Shown piece after piece: positions 1-9,245 of a stretch of DNA of 64,000 nt. The notes beneath the pieces are model-generated. The model ran no database searches. It had not been told where the DNA came from and saw only the letters and a program-made list of their open reading frames with translations. The DNA comes from Peptostreptococcus canis (GTDB lineage: Bacteria; Bacillota; Clostridia; Peptostreptococcales; Peptostreptococcaceae). The position numbers and the translations under genes are program-made. The stretch spans positions 304,258-368,257 of the forward strand of contig NZ_JABGBW010000002.1 of NCBI RefSeq assembly GCF_014229965.1. Reading direction: 5' to 3'. Each line of letters opens with the position of its first letter. Position 1 is the first letter of the stretch.

Positions 1-2523
1 CCGAATACTTGTCTTTTCAGGTGTATATAAGTTTTTGACATTATAACCATCTACTTCTGTAGAATATCCTTCTACTTTTTCTTCTGTAATAATATAAGCA
101 ATTTCCTGTCCATTTTCATATTTTGGTAAATTATTCCATGACCATTTCCATTCGCCATTTGGACCTGCCGTCACTGTTTTAGTATCTACTTTAACTGCTT
201 CTGCATTTCCAGCCTTCTTCATCAAATTAATCTTAATTTCTGTTGGTCTTTTTCCATCTTGGTCATTATTATCCTCCCAAGTTTTTGAACCTTCTACAGA
301 TATCTTGTCAATTTCTCTTGTATTTGTTACTGTAAATCCATTTTCAGCTGTTCCTGTAATAGCACTTGTATAACCACTGCCTACTGTTTCTTCTTTAACA
401 GTGTATTTTATCTTCTTTCCTGCCTTGTATTCATCAAGGTCCGTAAAACTTCCTGTCCAGTTATTTATCTTTGTCAAAGTTAGTGTCTTTCCAGGTACTT
501 CCTGTTCATCTGCCAATAACTTGATTGTTACACTGTTTGGTCGTTTTCCGTCTTGATCATTATTGTCTTCCCAAGCCTTTGTAACCCGAATACTTATCTT
601 CCCTGGTGTATATGAATTCTTGACATTATAACCATTTACTTCCGTAGAGTAGCCTTCTACTTTTTCTTCCGCAATAGTATAAATAATTTTTTGTCCGTTT
701 TCATATTCTGGTAAATCATTCCATGACCATTTCCATTCGCCATTTGAATCTGCTGTTACTGTTTTAGTATCCACTTCAACTGCTACTGCATTTCCAACAC
801 TCTTCATTAATTTAATCTTAATTTCTGTTGGTCTTTTTCCATCTTGGTCATTATTATCCTCCCAAGTTTTTTTACCTTCTACTTTTATATTATTATTTTT
901 ATAGGTATTCGTAACAGTAAAACCTCCTACATGAGTACCTTCAATTTTAGACTCCCAGTTCGTATTTTCAGTCCATGGCTTACCTTCACTATCAATCTCT
1001 ATTACTTCATATTTAATTTCTTTTCCCTGTTCATTATACTTAGGTACTTTCCATGTTATATCTTCTGTACCTTCTACTTTTTTCTTAGTATCATTTAGTA
1101 ATTTATCATCGGCTTTTAAACAAAAATATAAATCTTTTTTATCTCCACCATAACCATTATCTTCCCATACTTTTCTTGCTTTTACGGTTATATTTTTTGT
1201 ATTTTTTGCTGTCCAAAATAATGGCTCACCTGCGACTACCGTTACTTCTTGCTCCGTTTCATCAAGAATATACCCTTCAGGAGCTTTTATTTCTTTTATT
1301 TTATATTTTCCTTCTTCAAGCTTTTCAGAAACTGCTTCTCCTTGTCCATCTGTTTTCAATATAAAAGTTGAGTTATCTTTTACCTTTGTAATTAGAAATT
1401 CAGCATTAGGTAATTTAATTTCCATATTATCTTCATCGACTTTAAAAATTTTAATTTTTTGAGTTAAATCACCTTGTCCGCCACCACCGGCTTGTGCATT
1501 CTTAAACGATGATTGTTTTATTACATTTTCCTCAATACTTTGAAATATAGCTTCATTTCTTAACAAAAGTTGTGGAATATAAGTAGATTTATATTCCATA
1601 ATATATTGTCTGCCATTTGTATCACCGAATTTTTCACTAAATTTAAAAGTAAACCTTGTGTTATTATTAGAAAATTCCAAAAAATCTTTTAACTCTTCAT
1701 ATGTGAATGTTTGGTGGATATGTGTTGGATTTCCATATACATCAATATCAGCATATTTTAACACAAAAGAATCTGGAATGTAATGAATTTCAGGTGGTAA
1801 ATTCCCTGAGTTTACAAAAAGTCTATCTGATATAATTAAATTTTTAAAATTACCTTTCTTGTGATTAATACGCAAAACCCATGTTGCTTGTTCATTATTT
1901 CCTGGAACTTTTTGTCCCCATTTAGTGAATGTTTCATTATTAACAGTAGGTCTCTTTCCTATATTAATATTAATAGATGTCTGAACTCCTCCAATTTCTA
2001 CTATAATTGTATTACTTCCACCTGCATTAATATTATTATGAGCAAATCCTGCCTGTAGATACAAATTACCTTTTATATTTTCCTTATTTTCTACATAATT
2101 TGTAAATGTAACCGTTACAGTTCCCCCACCAGCTTCACCATTGGAATTAACATGTGCATTAGCAATAACAGTCTGATTATCCGGGGCATAAAGCGGGAAA
2201 TCTACTGTTGGTCCCTCTGTTGGAAATTTAAACTGATTAGGTAGTTTAACAATAAAGTAATCACCTTCTTTTAGCTGATTTCCATATATGCTTGCATCCC
2301 AATCCATCTCCAGACGATATTGATTCCAATAACCATATTCTTGATTAGGTGGTACAGCACTACCATCTTGATTTTTAATTTCAAATTTAGTTATTTTTGT
2401 TTGAACACGGTCAACCCCTGTTCCCTCTGCAGATAACCTGTTACTTTCAAATAATACACCAAAAAACATTACACAAGCTAAAAAAAGTGAAAATGCCTTT
2501 TGAATATTTTTACTTTTTTTCAT
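1..2523 (-). CDS. MSCRAMM-like surface adhesin with Cna_B repeats (3' part beyond window)
   Basis: This reading frame stays open from an ATG at 2523 to the window edge (841 codons), so the C-terminus and any sorting signal are not visible. A ribosome site AGGAGG lies just upstream. Residues 1 to about 32 form a signal peptide (MKKSKN start, hydrophobic core, end near LSAEG). About residues 35-330 look like the Ig-like ligand-binding region of collagen or fibrinogen adhesins. A SpaA-like prealbumin domain follows (about 345-440), then Cna_B repeats, each opening with a W-E-D-N motif and later K-R-P. The repeats alternate as two types, giving a 585 bp higher-order period: the segment from base 1 is nearly repeated from base 586. 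The family acts at the cell surface in adhesion, and Cna_B domains form stalks with isopeptide bonds. The ligand is unknown. Ordinary coding AT bias; no sign of breakage. Confidence 0.85.
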   Translation of the reverse strand, partial: MKKSKNIQKAFSLFLACVMFFGVLFESNRLSAEGTGVDRVQTKITKFEIKNQDGSAVPPNQEYGYWNQYRLEMDWDASIYGNQLKEGDYFIVKLPNQFKFPTEGPTVDFPLYAPDNQTVIANAHVNSNGEAGGGTVTVTFTNYVENKENIKGNLYLQAGFAHNNINAGGSNTIIVEIGGVQTSININIGKRPTVNNETFTKWGQKVPGNNEQATWVLRINHKKGNFKNLIISDRLFVNSGNLPPEIHYIPDSFVLKYADIDVYGNPTHIHQTFTYEELKDFLEFSNNNTRFTFKFSEKFGDTNGRQYIMEYKSTYIPQLLLRNEAIFQSIEENVIKQSSFKNAQAGGGGQGDLTQKIKIFKVDEDNMEIKLPNAEFLITKVKDNSTFILKTDGQGEAVSEKLEEGKYKIKEIKAPEGYILDETEQEVTVVAGEPLFWTAKNTKNITVKARKVWEDNGYGGDKKDLYFCLKADDKLLNDTKKKVEGTEDITWKVPKYNEQGKEIKYEVIEIDSEGKPWTENTNWESKIEGTHVGGFTVTNTYKNNNIKVEGKKTWEDNNDQDGKRPTEIKIKLMKSVGNAVAVEVDTKTVTADSNGEWKWSWNDLPEYENGQKIIYTIAEEKVEGYSTEVNGYNVKNSYTPGKISIRVTKAWEDNNDQDGKRPNSVTIKLLADEQEVPGKTLTLTKINNWTGSFTDLDEYKAGKKIKYTVKEETVGSGYTSAITGTAENGFTVTNTREIDKISVEGSKTWEDNNDQDGKRPTEIKINLMKKAGNAEAVKVDTKTVTAGPNGEWKWSWNNLPKYENGQEIAYIITEEKVEGYSTEVDGYNVKNLYTPEKTSIR

Positions 2524-2989
2524 TTAAATATTACCTCCTATAATTTTTTTTACTTTTTTTCACATTATTCTTTTAATCAATTGTAAATATTATATAATTT
2601 CATTTTTCTTTCTATAATATATTTAGGACAAATCAAGATATTCATTTACATTCCCCCCTCCTTATAAATGAATACTATTCATTTTATAAAAAATTATAAT
2701 AAATTATAATAAATTTTCTTAATATCAAACTGAATAAAAGTCTTTATTTATTATATTATACCAAATTACGCCATCAAAAGTCTATGTTATTTATAATTTG
2801 TTTAATTTAATTATATAGTATTAAAATTGATATGATGTAAAAAATAAAAAAAAGAGAGAAATCCCTCCATATTTGAATTAATTTCGAATCAAATACTAAA
2901 GATACTCTCTATTTTTTTATAGTACACAAATAATTTTCAAATCCATTAACTATATATTTATACTTAATTGTTTTATGAAATATTTACAA
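2524..2989. other. AT-rich intergenic region
   Basis: This 466 bp gap separates the adhesin from the polyamine operon, which ends at 2990. It holds the adhesin's ribosome site (near 2530), probably its promoter in the 2560-2760 AT-rich stretch, and a hairpin terminator for the polyamine operon. I see no credible small gene. Confidence 0.6.
2850..2912 (-). terminator. Probable terminator of the polyamine operon
   Basis: On the minus strand GAGAG and CTCTC flank an AT-rich inner stem (TTTGA/TCAAA), and a run of eight T follows. The outer stem is short, so confidence is moderate. It lies about 80 bases past the potD stop. Confidence 0.55.
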
Positions 2990-4081
2990 TTAATAACTTT
3001 TCAATTCTATCCACGCTCTATCGTACTTTTTAATTTCAGGTCCTAAATCTAAAAAGGCCTCACATTTTTCAAGTATTTTTTTATCTGGATATAGACTTTT
3101 ATCATTTTTCATCTCATCAGGTAATAATTCCCTGCCTTTTGATATTGGAGTTGAATATCCTATGTATTCAGTATTTCTTGCATTTATTTTTGGTTCACAG
3201 AGAAAATTAATAAACTCTTCTGCCCAATCCTGATTATCTGATGTCTTAGGTATACACATTGCATCTACCCATTCATTACTACCTTCTTTAGGTATAACAT
3301 ATGTAAGGCTATCATTTTCCGATATTATACCGGGCACATCTCCGGAGTAAAAAATGCCAATTAAAGCTTCGTTTCCAACCATCCTATCCTTACCATCATC
3401 ATTTACATACGCCAAAATCAATTCTTTTTGCTTAATAAGAAGTTGCTTGGCTTCGTCTATTTCTTTTTGGTTAGTTGTATTCATGCTATACCCTAATTTT
3501 TTTAAGGCAACACCCATAGTATCTCTAACTGAATCAAACATCAAAATATTTCTCTTATATTTTGGATTCCATAATACATCCCAAGAATCAATTTTTTCCT
3601 TGATAACATCTTTATTATACACTATACCTAAAGTCCCCCACATATATGGAACTGAATATTCATTTGTAGAATCATACTTTGGATTGGAGAATTCTTTATC
3701 AATATACTTATAATTAGGTATATTGTTATAATTAATTTTTTTCAAAAGTCCTTCAGAACTCATTTTTTGAACCATGTAATCTGATGGAAAAATTAAATCA
3801 TATTTTGTACTGCCGCTTTTTACTTTTTGATACATCATTTCATTCGTATCGTAAGTCGAATATTGTACTTTAATACCCGTTTTTTCTTCAAATTCATCTA
3901 TTAGATCTTCGTCTATATAATCTCCTACATTATAAACATTTAAAACTTTTGAAGAATCCTTGCCCGCCCCACATCCTGTTATAATTATAGATGAAGTCAC
4001 CATGGCAAATATAATAGAGGCAATTTTTATTCTAAAGAGAATGCAATTATTGATTTTTCTTAATATATTGCTATTGTTCAT
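2990..4081 (-). CDS. potD: Spermidine/putrescine ABC transporter substrate-binding lipoprotein
   Basis: PotD captures polyamines outside the membrane and delivers them to the PotBC permease. The 363-residue product has a lipoprotein signal peptide ending in the lipobox ITGC (Cys at about 37), then a periplasmic-binding-protein fold with family wording such as NVYNVGDYIDEDLI, FPSDYMV and an AMCIPKTS stretch. The length fits a PotD of about 350 residues. It is the last gene of a five-gene operon, nine bases after potC, followed by a probable terminator. The basic N-terminal extension before the hydrophobic core is longer than usual, and the next in-frame ATG lies inside the core, so this start is kept. 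Which polyamine is preferred cannot be told. Confidence 0.93.
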   Translation of the reverse strand: MNNSNILRKINNCILFRIKIASIIFAMVTSSIIITGCGAGKDSSKVLNVYNVGDYIDEDLIDEFEEKTGIKVQYSTYDTNEMMYQKVKSGSTKYDLIFPSDYMVQKMSSEGLLKKINYNNIPNYKYIDKEFSNPKYDSTNEYSVPYMWGTLGIVYNKDVIKEKIDSWDVLWNPKYKRNILMFDSVRDTMGVALKKLGYSMNTTNQKEIDEAKQLLIKQKELILAYVNDDGKDRMVGNEALIGIFYSGDVPGIISENDSLTYVIPKEGSNEWVDAMCIPKTSDNQDWAEEFINFLCEPKINARNTEYIGYSTPISKGRELLPDEMKNDKSLYPDKKILEKCEAFLDLGPEIKKYDRAWIELKSY

Positions 4082-4090
4082 AATTACCTC

Positions 4091-4927
4091 CTATCCTTCC
4101 AATTCTTCTCGATTAGTGTTATTTTTTATTATAGAATCTTTTCTATTAGCCAATATCAATAATATTAATACTGTTGTAAACATCAATGTTGATAAAGCAT
4201 TTATTTCAGGTTTTATCCCTCTTCTAGCCATTCCGTATATTTCTATTGACAGGTTACTAACTCCATTTCCAGTATTAAAAAACGATATTACAAAATCATC
4301 TATTGACATTGTAAATGCCATCAAAAATCCAGATATAATCCCCGGCTTAATCTGTGGTATTACAACTTTTCTAATTGCATACCAAGGAGTTGCACCAAGG
4401 TCAAGCGCCGCTTCTTCTGCATTAGCCGGAAGTTGTCTTAATTTCGGCAATACCGAAAGAATTACATAAGGAACACAAAACATAATATGCGCAATCAACA
4501 TAGTTCTAAATCCAAAATCCATCTGAAAAAATGCAAATAGACTCATTATAGCTATCCCCGTTACAATTTCAGTATTAAGAACAGGAAGATAATTTATATT
4601 TAAAAGAACTTTTTTTCTTTTACCTCTCATTTTATAAATGCCTATCGCCGTTATTGTACCAAAAATTGTAGATACTATAGAAGCTATTATGGCTATAGTC
4701 ACAGTGTAATAAAGTGCACTCAATATTGTCTCATTTCTAAAAAGTTCACTATACCAATGTAATGTAAAACCTGTTATATGACCCATAGATTTAGATTTAT
4801 TGAAAGAGAAAATCATAAGTGCAGCAATAGGAGCATACAAAAATATAAAAATTATTACTAAATATATATTTTGAAAAAATTTACTTCCTCTACGCTTTAA
4901 TATTGTAATCTCCTCCTTCCTCTCCAT
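4091..4927 (-). CDS. potC: Spermidine/putrescine ABC transporter permease PotC
   Basis: One of two membrane subunits of the polyamine importer. The 278 residues contain about six hydrophobic segments and the permease EAA loop (AEEAALDLGATPWYAIRKVVIPQIKPGI, about 167-194, quoted in part: EEAALDLGA), which docks on the PotA ATPase. The coding region overlaps potB by 38 bases, pointing to translational coupling. The start is odd: the best ribosome site (GGAGGAG) lies inside codons 4-6, and no ATG, GTG or TTG follows it in frame. The ATG at 4927 is therefore kept, although an AUU or AUA start just after that site cannot be excluded. Confidence 0.92.
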   Translation of the reverse strand: MERKEEITILKRRGSKFFQNIYLVIIFIFLYAPIAALMIFSFNKSKSMGHITGFTLHWYSELFRNETILSALYYTVTIAIIASIVSTIFGTITAIGIYKMRGKRKKVLLNINYLPVLNTEIVTGIAIMSLFAFFQMDFGFRTMLIAHIMFCVPYVILSVLPKLRQLPANAEEAALDLGATPWYAIRKVVIPQIKPGIISGFLMAFTMSIDDFVISFFNTGNGVSNLSIEIYGMARRGIKPEINALSTLMFTTVLILLILANRKDSIIKNNTNREELEG

Positions 4928-5765
4928 CCTTATCCATTTTATTCATAATCGCCATTGATATTAATATAATAATCATCATAACTATTGAAAGTGCAGAACC
5001 AAAGTTCCAATCTCCAACAGTTGTAAATTGTTGTTCTATTAAATCACCAACCAACATTGTTTTTCCGCCCCCTAATAATCTGGAAATCGCAAAAGTCGTA
5101 ACACAAGGCATAAATACCATTGTGATACCACTCATCACACCTGGCATACTCAACGGAAAAATAATCTTTATAAATACAGTAAAACTATTAGCTCCCAAAT
5201 CTTTTGCAGCATTTACAAGATCATCATCAATTTTTTGAAGTGTGGTATAAATTGGCAATACCATAAATGGCAAAAAATTATATATCATCCCTAGTAAAAC
5301 TGCCGAACTTGTATATAATATGGAATTTGGATATATACCAAATATGTTTAAAAAACTATTTAGTAATCCGTTTTTTCCCAATATAGCTATCCATGCATAA
5401 GTTCTAAGTAGAAAATTCATCCACATCGGTAAAATAAATAGTAATATTAATTTTCCACCTCTTCCGACATCCATTCTTGATATTATATAAGCTACCGGAT
5501 ATCCAAGAAGTATACATGCAATAGTTGCAGCTCCTGATAAAATAAATGATCTAACAAAAACTTTAAAAAACAGCGGATCAAACACATCTCTATAATTACT
5601 TAAAGTTATAGAGATATTGCCATCATCATTCGTTTGAGTAATACTATAAAATACCACTAAAATAAGGGGTATCACTATAAAAATTATCGACCATATTGCA
5701 TATGGATATGCTAGTCTGGCTTGCATCTTATCGACATCAGTATTTTTTATCCTCAATTTTTTCAT
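4890..5765 (-). CDS. potB: Spermidine/putrescine ABC transporter permease PotB
   Basis: First membrane subunit of the polyamine importer, pairing with PotC. The 291-residue protein has about six membrane spans and the EAA-type coupling loop (AAKDLGANSFTVFIKIIFPL, about 190-209). Length and gene position match PotB in other Firmicutes. It starts two bases after the potA stop and its 3' end overlaps potC, so the operon is tightly coupled. The N-terminus begins with a charged stretch (MKKLRIKNTDVDK) before the first span. Confidence 0.93.
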   Translation of the reverse strand: MKKLRIKNTDVDKMQARLAYPYAIWSIIFIVIPLILVVFYSITQTNDDGNISITLSNYRDVFDPLFFKVFVRSFILSGAATIACILLGYPVAYIISRMDVGRGGKLILLFILPMWMNFLLRTYAWIAILGKNGLLNSFLNIFGIYPNSILYTSSAVLLGMIYNFLPFMVLPIYTTLQKIDDDLVNAAKDLGANSFTVFIKIIFPLSMPGVMSGITMVFMPCVTTFAISRLLGGGKTMLVGDLIEQQFTTVGDWNFGSALSIVMMIIILISMAIMNKMDKDGEEGGDYNIKA

Positions 5766-5767
5766 TA

Positions 5768-6811
5768 CTATGCCTCCCTTTTATGCATAATATGAATATC
5801 TTCTGGATTAAATGACATTCCCAATTCACTACCTACCGGAGCAGTTTTAGTATTTTGAAGAAGCCACATACGTCCATTTTCTTCGACTTCAATTTCATAA
5901 TGAACTCCTTTAAATGTAGATGTTCTTACAATCCCTCTTAACATCCCGTCTTCAGCTTTTACCATTTGTATGTCCTCCGGTCTGATAACAACATCAATTT
6001 TTTCATGCTTTTCAAACCCTTTATCAACACATATAAATCTTTTACCACAAAATTCAACATCAAAATCGTCATGCATGATTCCATCTACAATATTACTTTC
6101 CCCTATAAAGTTTGCAACAAAGGCGTTTTCCGGTTCATTATAAATATCCACAGGTGACCCTATCTGCTGAATAACACCCTTATGTAAAACTACTATTGTA
6201 TCACTCATACTTAATGCTTCTTCTTGATCATGAGTTACAAATATAAATGTAATTCCCAGCTTTTTCTGAATCTTTTTTAATTCAATTTGCATCTCTTGAC
6301 GTAATTTTAAATCAAGAGCACCTAAAGGTTCATCCAGTAATAATACTTTTGGTTCATTAACTAAAGCTCTCGCTATTGCAACTCTTTGCTGTTGTCCACC
6401 GGATAATGATCTAATAGTTCTTTTTTCAAACCCTGATAAAGATACCAGCGCTAGCATAGACTTAACTTTCTCATCTATGGCTTCTTTATCCATTTTTTTT
6501 ATCTTTAGGCCAAAAGCTATATTTTCATATACATTCATATGTGGAAATAAAGCATACTTTTGAAATACCGTATTTATATTCCTTTGATATGCAGGAACAT
6601 TATTAACCTTATATCCTCCAAAATATACATCACCTACGTCCGCAAATTCAAATCCGGCAATTATCCTTAATAATGTAGTTTTCCCACATCCACTCGGTCC
6701 TAAAAGTGTTAAAAATTCATTTTCATTTACTGTCAAATTAAAATTATCCAGCACAGTATGATCGTCAAATGACTTCGATACATTTACAAGTTCTATAATT
6801 TTATCGCTCAA
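5768..6811 (-). CDS. potA: Spermidine/putrescine ABC transporter ATPase PotA
   Basis: ATP-binding subunit that powers polyamine uptake. Visible motifs are Walker A (GPSGCGKTT, about 40-48), the ABC signature LSGGQQQR (about 137-144), Walker B (VLLLDEP) and the switch histidine in FVTHDQ. A C-terminal TOBE-type regulatory region follows (about 240-345). I place the start at a TTG (6811), eight bases after a good ribosome site (AGAGG). The GTG at 6820 used by the longest frame lies within that site. The gene is followed by potB after two bases and preceded by the regulator gene, in the same orientation. Confidence 0.93.
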   Translation of the reverse strand: MSDKIIELVNVSKSFDDHTVLDNFNLTVNENEFLTLLGPSGCGKTTLLRIIAGFEFADVGDVYFGGYKVNNVPAYQRNINTVFQKYALFPHMNVYENIAFGLKIKKMDKEAIDEKVKSMLALVSLSGFEKRTIRSLSGGQQQRVAIARALVNEPKVLLLDEPLGALDLKLRQEMQIELKKIQKKLGITFIFVTHDQEEALSMSDTIVVLHKGVIQQIGSPVDIYNEPENAFVANFIGESNIVDGIMHDDFDVEFCGKRFICVDKGFEKHEKIDVVIRPEDIQMVKAEDGMLRGIVRTSTFKGVHYEIEVEENGRMWLLQNTKTAPVGSELGMSFNPEDIHIMHKREA

Positions 6812-6835
6812 TAGTTCCACCTCTTTACAACATAC

Positions 6836-7375
6836 TTAGAATGAAGGAGGACAACTTACCCATAACACCTCGGCGGGAGTCTTACCCTCATTCGTCAAAT
6901 AATGATTTTCTTTTGGTTTATAATAAAAACTTTCCCCTTTTCTTACCTTTAACTTTTTGTTCCCCATATATAGACATATCGTGCCTTTTATGACATATCC
7001 AAATTCTTCTCCTTCATGAGGTTTTTCTTCCTTATATCTTCCACCGGGATTAATATTAATGATGACAGGTTCCATATCATTTTTTTGAGAATTTGGAACT
7101 AGCCATTTAAATGTATAACCTAAATCGAAATCCTCAACTTCAAACATATCATCTTTCTTAAAAGCTATTTTTTCATTCACTTCATCTGCGAAAAACTCCC
7201 GGAGATTTGTACCTAATATCTCCAATATATCAATTAAAGTAGCAATTGATGGTGATGTGAGATTATTTTCTAATTGTGATATAAACCCCTTCGAAAGCTC
7301 ACAGCGATTTGCCAATTCTTCTTGGGTGAGCTGTTTTTCTGTTCTTAGTCTTTTAATTTTTTCTCCTATATCCAT
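6836..7375 (-). CDS. XRE-family regulator with cupin domain (PuuR-like)
   Basis: A 179-residue transcription regulator. Residues about 5-62 form a helix-turn-helix (LTQEELANRCELSKGFISQLE); about 105-175 form a small cupin barrel (PHEGEEFGYVIKGTICLYMG). This layout is common to regulators of polyamine and amino-acid genes (PuuR, SutR). As the first gene of the pot operon it probably controls polyamine uptake and itself, perhaps sensing a polyamine in the cupin; this is inferred from context. A 13 bp inverted repeat lies between its ribosome-like site and start codon. Confidence 0.88.
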   Translation of the reverse strand: MDIGEKIKRLRTEKQLTQEELANRCELSKGFISQLENNLTSPSIATLIDILEILGTNLREFFADEVNEKIAFKKDDMFEVEDFDLGYTFKWLVPNSQKNDMEPVIININPGGRYKEEKPHEGEEFGYVIKGTICLYMGNKKLKVRKGESFYYKPKENHYLTNEGKTPAEVLWVSCPPSF

Positions 7376-7382
7376 AATAAGT

Positions 7383-7395
7383 ACACTACAAGTGT
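7383..7395. promoter_or_regulatory. Inverted repeat in the leader of the pot operon
   Basis: The 13 bases read ACACT-TGT-AGTGT on the minus strand, a perfect inverted repeat with a three-base centre. It sits between a GGGG ribosome-like site and the regulator's ATG. It could be an autoregulatory operator, or an RNA hairpin that shortens a 22-base gap to about nine bases. Neither is proven. Confidence 0.4.
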
Positions 7396-7540
7396 TTCCC
7401 CTTTCTTATATATTATTTTATAGTTTATATATTTTTATTGTTTACTTTTGGTTTACCATAAGTTTATTATTTCTAAACAAATACTATTATATCCTCATAT
7501 TCAAAAAAATTCAATATTTAATTTCATATATTTTAAAAAA

Positions 7541-7577
7541 GGCGATGAATCCTAGTGAATACACTATTTCCATCGCC
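7541..7577 (-). terminator. Rho-independent terminator of the CWB2 gene at 7643
   Basis: On the minus strand GGCGATG pairs with CATCGCC around an inner TAGTG/CACTA stem, followed by six T. It lies 65 bases after the stop of the CWB2 protein gene. Confidence 0.85.
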
Positions 7578-7642
7578 CAATTAAATATTATTCTTTTTTT
7601 TAAAATCTCATTAAATTTACATATACAAAACTAAAGGTTTAT

Positions 7643-9070
7643 TTAAAGTATACCTTTTGCTATAGTACTATAGCCACCAATTATGTAGTTTTGATGATTT
7701 TTTACAATATCACTCATATAATCCGGTATTTTCTTCTCTCCTATAAGAAGTAAATTCTTTCCATTTCCATTCATCAAATTAATAGAACTAAGAGCATCTG
7801 CAAATATTTTTCCATTAGCAAGTACATTTTCATCATATTTTATAAGCTTAGCAACTTGATAAGATGTCATCATTCTGTCTTTTCCGTATACTCTGTATAC
7901 TTTTTTATTTCTCATAATATCCTCTATATGCTTCTCCAATATATTGCTAACCGAACTTTTTCCGCCTACTATATACACATCATTATATTTATCTAGATCC
8001 TTTGGTATATCTCTGAACTTCTCAACCAATAATATTGGTGAATTCAATTTCTTAGCCAAAGGTGTCGCCGACAAAGCATCCGCAAAATCTCTACCGTCCG
8101 TAATGATAACATGTTTACTGTTTCCAAGTTCACTTAATAACATCCTCGAAGTATCATATCTATCACTACCCGAAATTCTTCTCAATGACAAATTGCTAAT
8201 TTGACTATCAACTGCAGGAACAACAGATTTTTTCCCACCTACTATTATCGCCTTTTTTATACTGTAATCCTTTATCAGTTTTAATGCTTCCTCACTCAAA
8301 CCTCTTTTCCCCGAAAAAAGTACGGGATAACCATTTTTCATGGATACAGGTCCAGCTGCAAGTGCATCCGCAAAATTTTCTCCTGAAACAATTATCACAG
8401 TATCAGTACTACCAACTACATAACTTCTTCTAATTGACTCTATATTTGTCTTATACCTATTACTCCCTGAAATTCTATTTTTTTCTAACTCATTATTATC
8501 TTCTTGAGTGTAAACAGAATCGATAACGAACGTTTTATGAATATCATTACCTGAATTATCTATAGATGGATAAGAAATACATATTCCAATATGATCTCCA
8601 TTATTAAGATTTTTCTTATCAAATTTTATTGAAAAATCTCCATTTTCAGAACTAATACTAAACTTAGGATCGCTAATTAAAATATCCTTGCTAAGTTTTA
8701 CTCTTCCTGATTCATAATTTTCTTTAGCCAATCTATAAAGGGCCACTCCAACTCCCTTAGATAATTTTCCATTTATGGCATCCATCTTACTATCGATATT
8801 CTCAGGAATACTTATAGTAGTTTTTAAATCTTTTTCTATAACTTCCTTGACATTTTCAAATTTTTGAATAAATATTTCATTATTCTCAGGTATATTTTCT
8901 CTAGGTATACTTGAAGAAATATCTTCATACTTAACGAAATTTTCATCTAATATTTCTTCTGTCTCAAAATCAACTTCATCTGCATATGCTGTTCTTCCTG
9001 ACACACCTAAGGAAGATAATATACTAAGCATTATTGTAGCAGAGAGAATTAAAGAAACTTTCCTTTTCAT
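7643..9070 (-). CDS. Cell-wall protein with three C-terminal CWB2 repeats
   Basis: A secreted 475-residue protein: signal peptide (about 1-31, ending near TAYADE), an unrecognised domain (about 32-195), then three CWB2 repeats (about 200-475) marked by RISGSNRYKT, RISGSDRYDT and RVYGKDRMMT. In C. difficile three CWB2 modules hold proteins non-covalently to the wall by binding the PSII anionic polymer. The first domain has a mixed strand pattern but no motif I recognise, so function is unknown. I start at the ATG at 9070, seven bases after GGAGG, rather than nine codons upstream where no site exists. It has its own terminator, and a 26 bp palindrome sits just downstream of its probable -10 box. 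Confidence 0.88.
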   Translation of the reverse strand: MKRKVSLILSATIMLSILSSLGVSGRTAYADEVDFETEEILDENFVKYEDISSSIPRENIPENNEIFIQKFENVKEVIEKDLKTTISIPENIDSKMDAINGKLSKGVGVALYRLAKENYESGRVKLSKDILISDPKFSISSENGDFSIKFDKKNLNNGDHIGICISYPSIDNSGNDIHKTFVIDSVYTQEDNNELEKNRISGSNRYKTNIESIRRSYVVGSTDTVIIVSGENFADALAAGPVSMKNGYPVLFSGKRGLSEEALKLIKDYSIKKAIIVGGKKSVVPAVDSQISNLSLRRISGSDRYDTSRMLLSELGNSKHVIITDGRDFADALSATPLAKKLNSPILLVEKFRDIPKDLDKYNDVYIVGGKSSVSNILEKHIEDIMRNKKVYRVYGKDRMMTSYQVAKLIKYDENVLANGKIFADALSSINLMNGNGKNLLLIGEKKIPDYMSDIVKNHQNYIIGGYSTIAKGIL

Positions 9071-9105
9071 TTTGCATCCTCCAATCCCGGATATCAAATC
9101 CTAAT

Positions 9106-9131
9106 AAATACAATTAAATTTAATTGTATTT
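9106..9131. promoter_or_regulatory. Perfect 26 bp palindrome at the promoter of the CWB2 gene
   Basis: The arms AAATACAATTAAA and TTTAATTGTATTT are perfect complements with no spacer. On the minus strand a TATAAT box (9141-9136) lies just upstream, so the palindrome covers the expected first transcribed bases. It is a likely operator for a dimeric repressor, or a 5' stabilising hairpin. Confidence 0.55.
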
Positions 9132-9245
9132 TTATATTATACCACCATATACCTAAATTTAATCTTAAATTACTCTCCATGGTATACTTTTATGTCTATT
9201 TGATGTATACTAGGAATTGTTGAATAATCGAAAGGAGGAAATAAA

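Noticed and set aside
1-1200. CRISPR or non-coding tandem array
   Set aside because: The repeated units are in-frame protein domains of about 90 residues, not short direct repeats with spacers.
844-2058. Small plus-strand frames opposite the adhesin
   Set aside because: They lie in the complement of a clear coding region, have skewed composition rich in F, L and I, and no ribosome sites.
3354-4469. Plus-strand frames opposite potD and potC
   Set aside because: Shadows of the polyamine transporter genes; hydrophobic content arises from the complementary strand.
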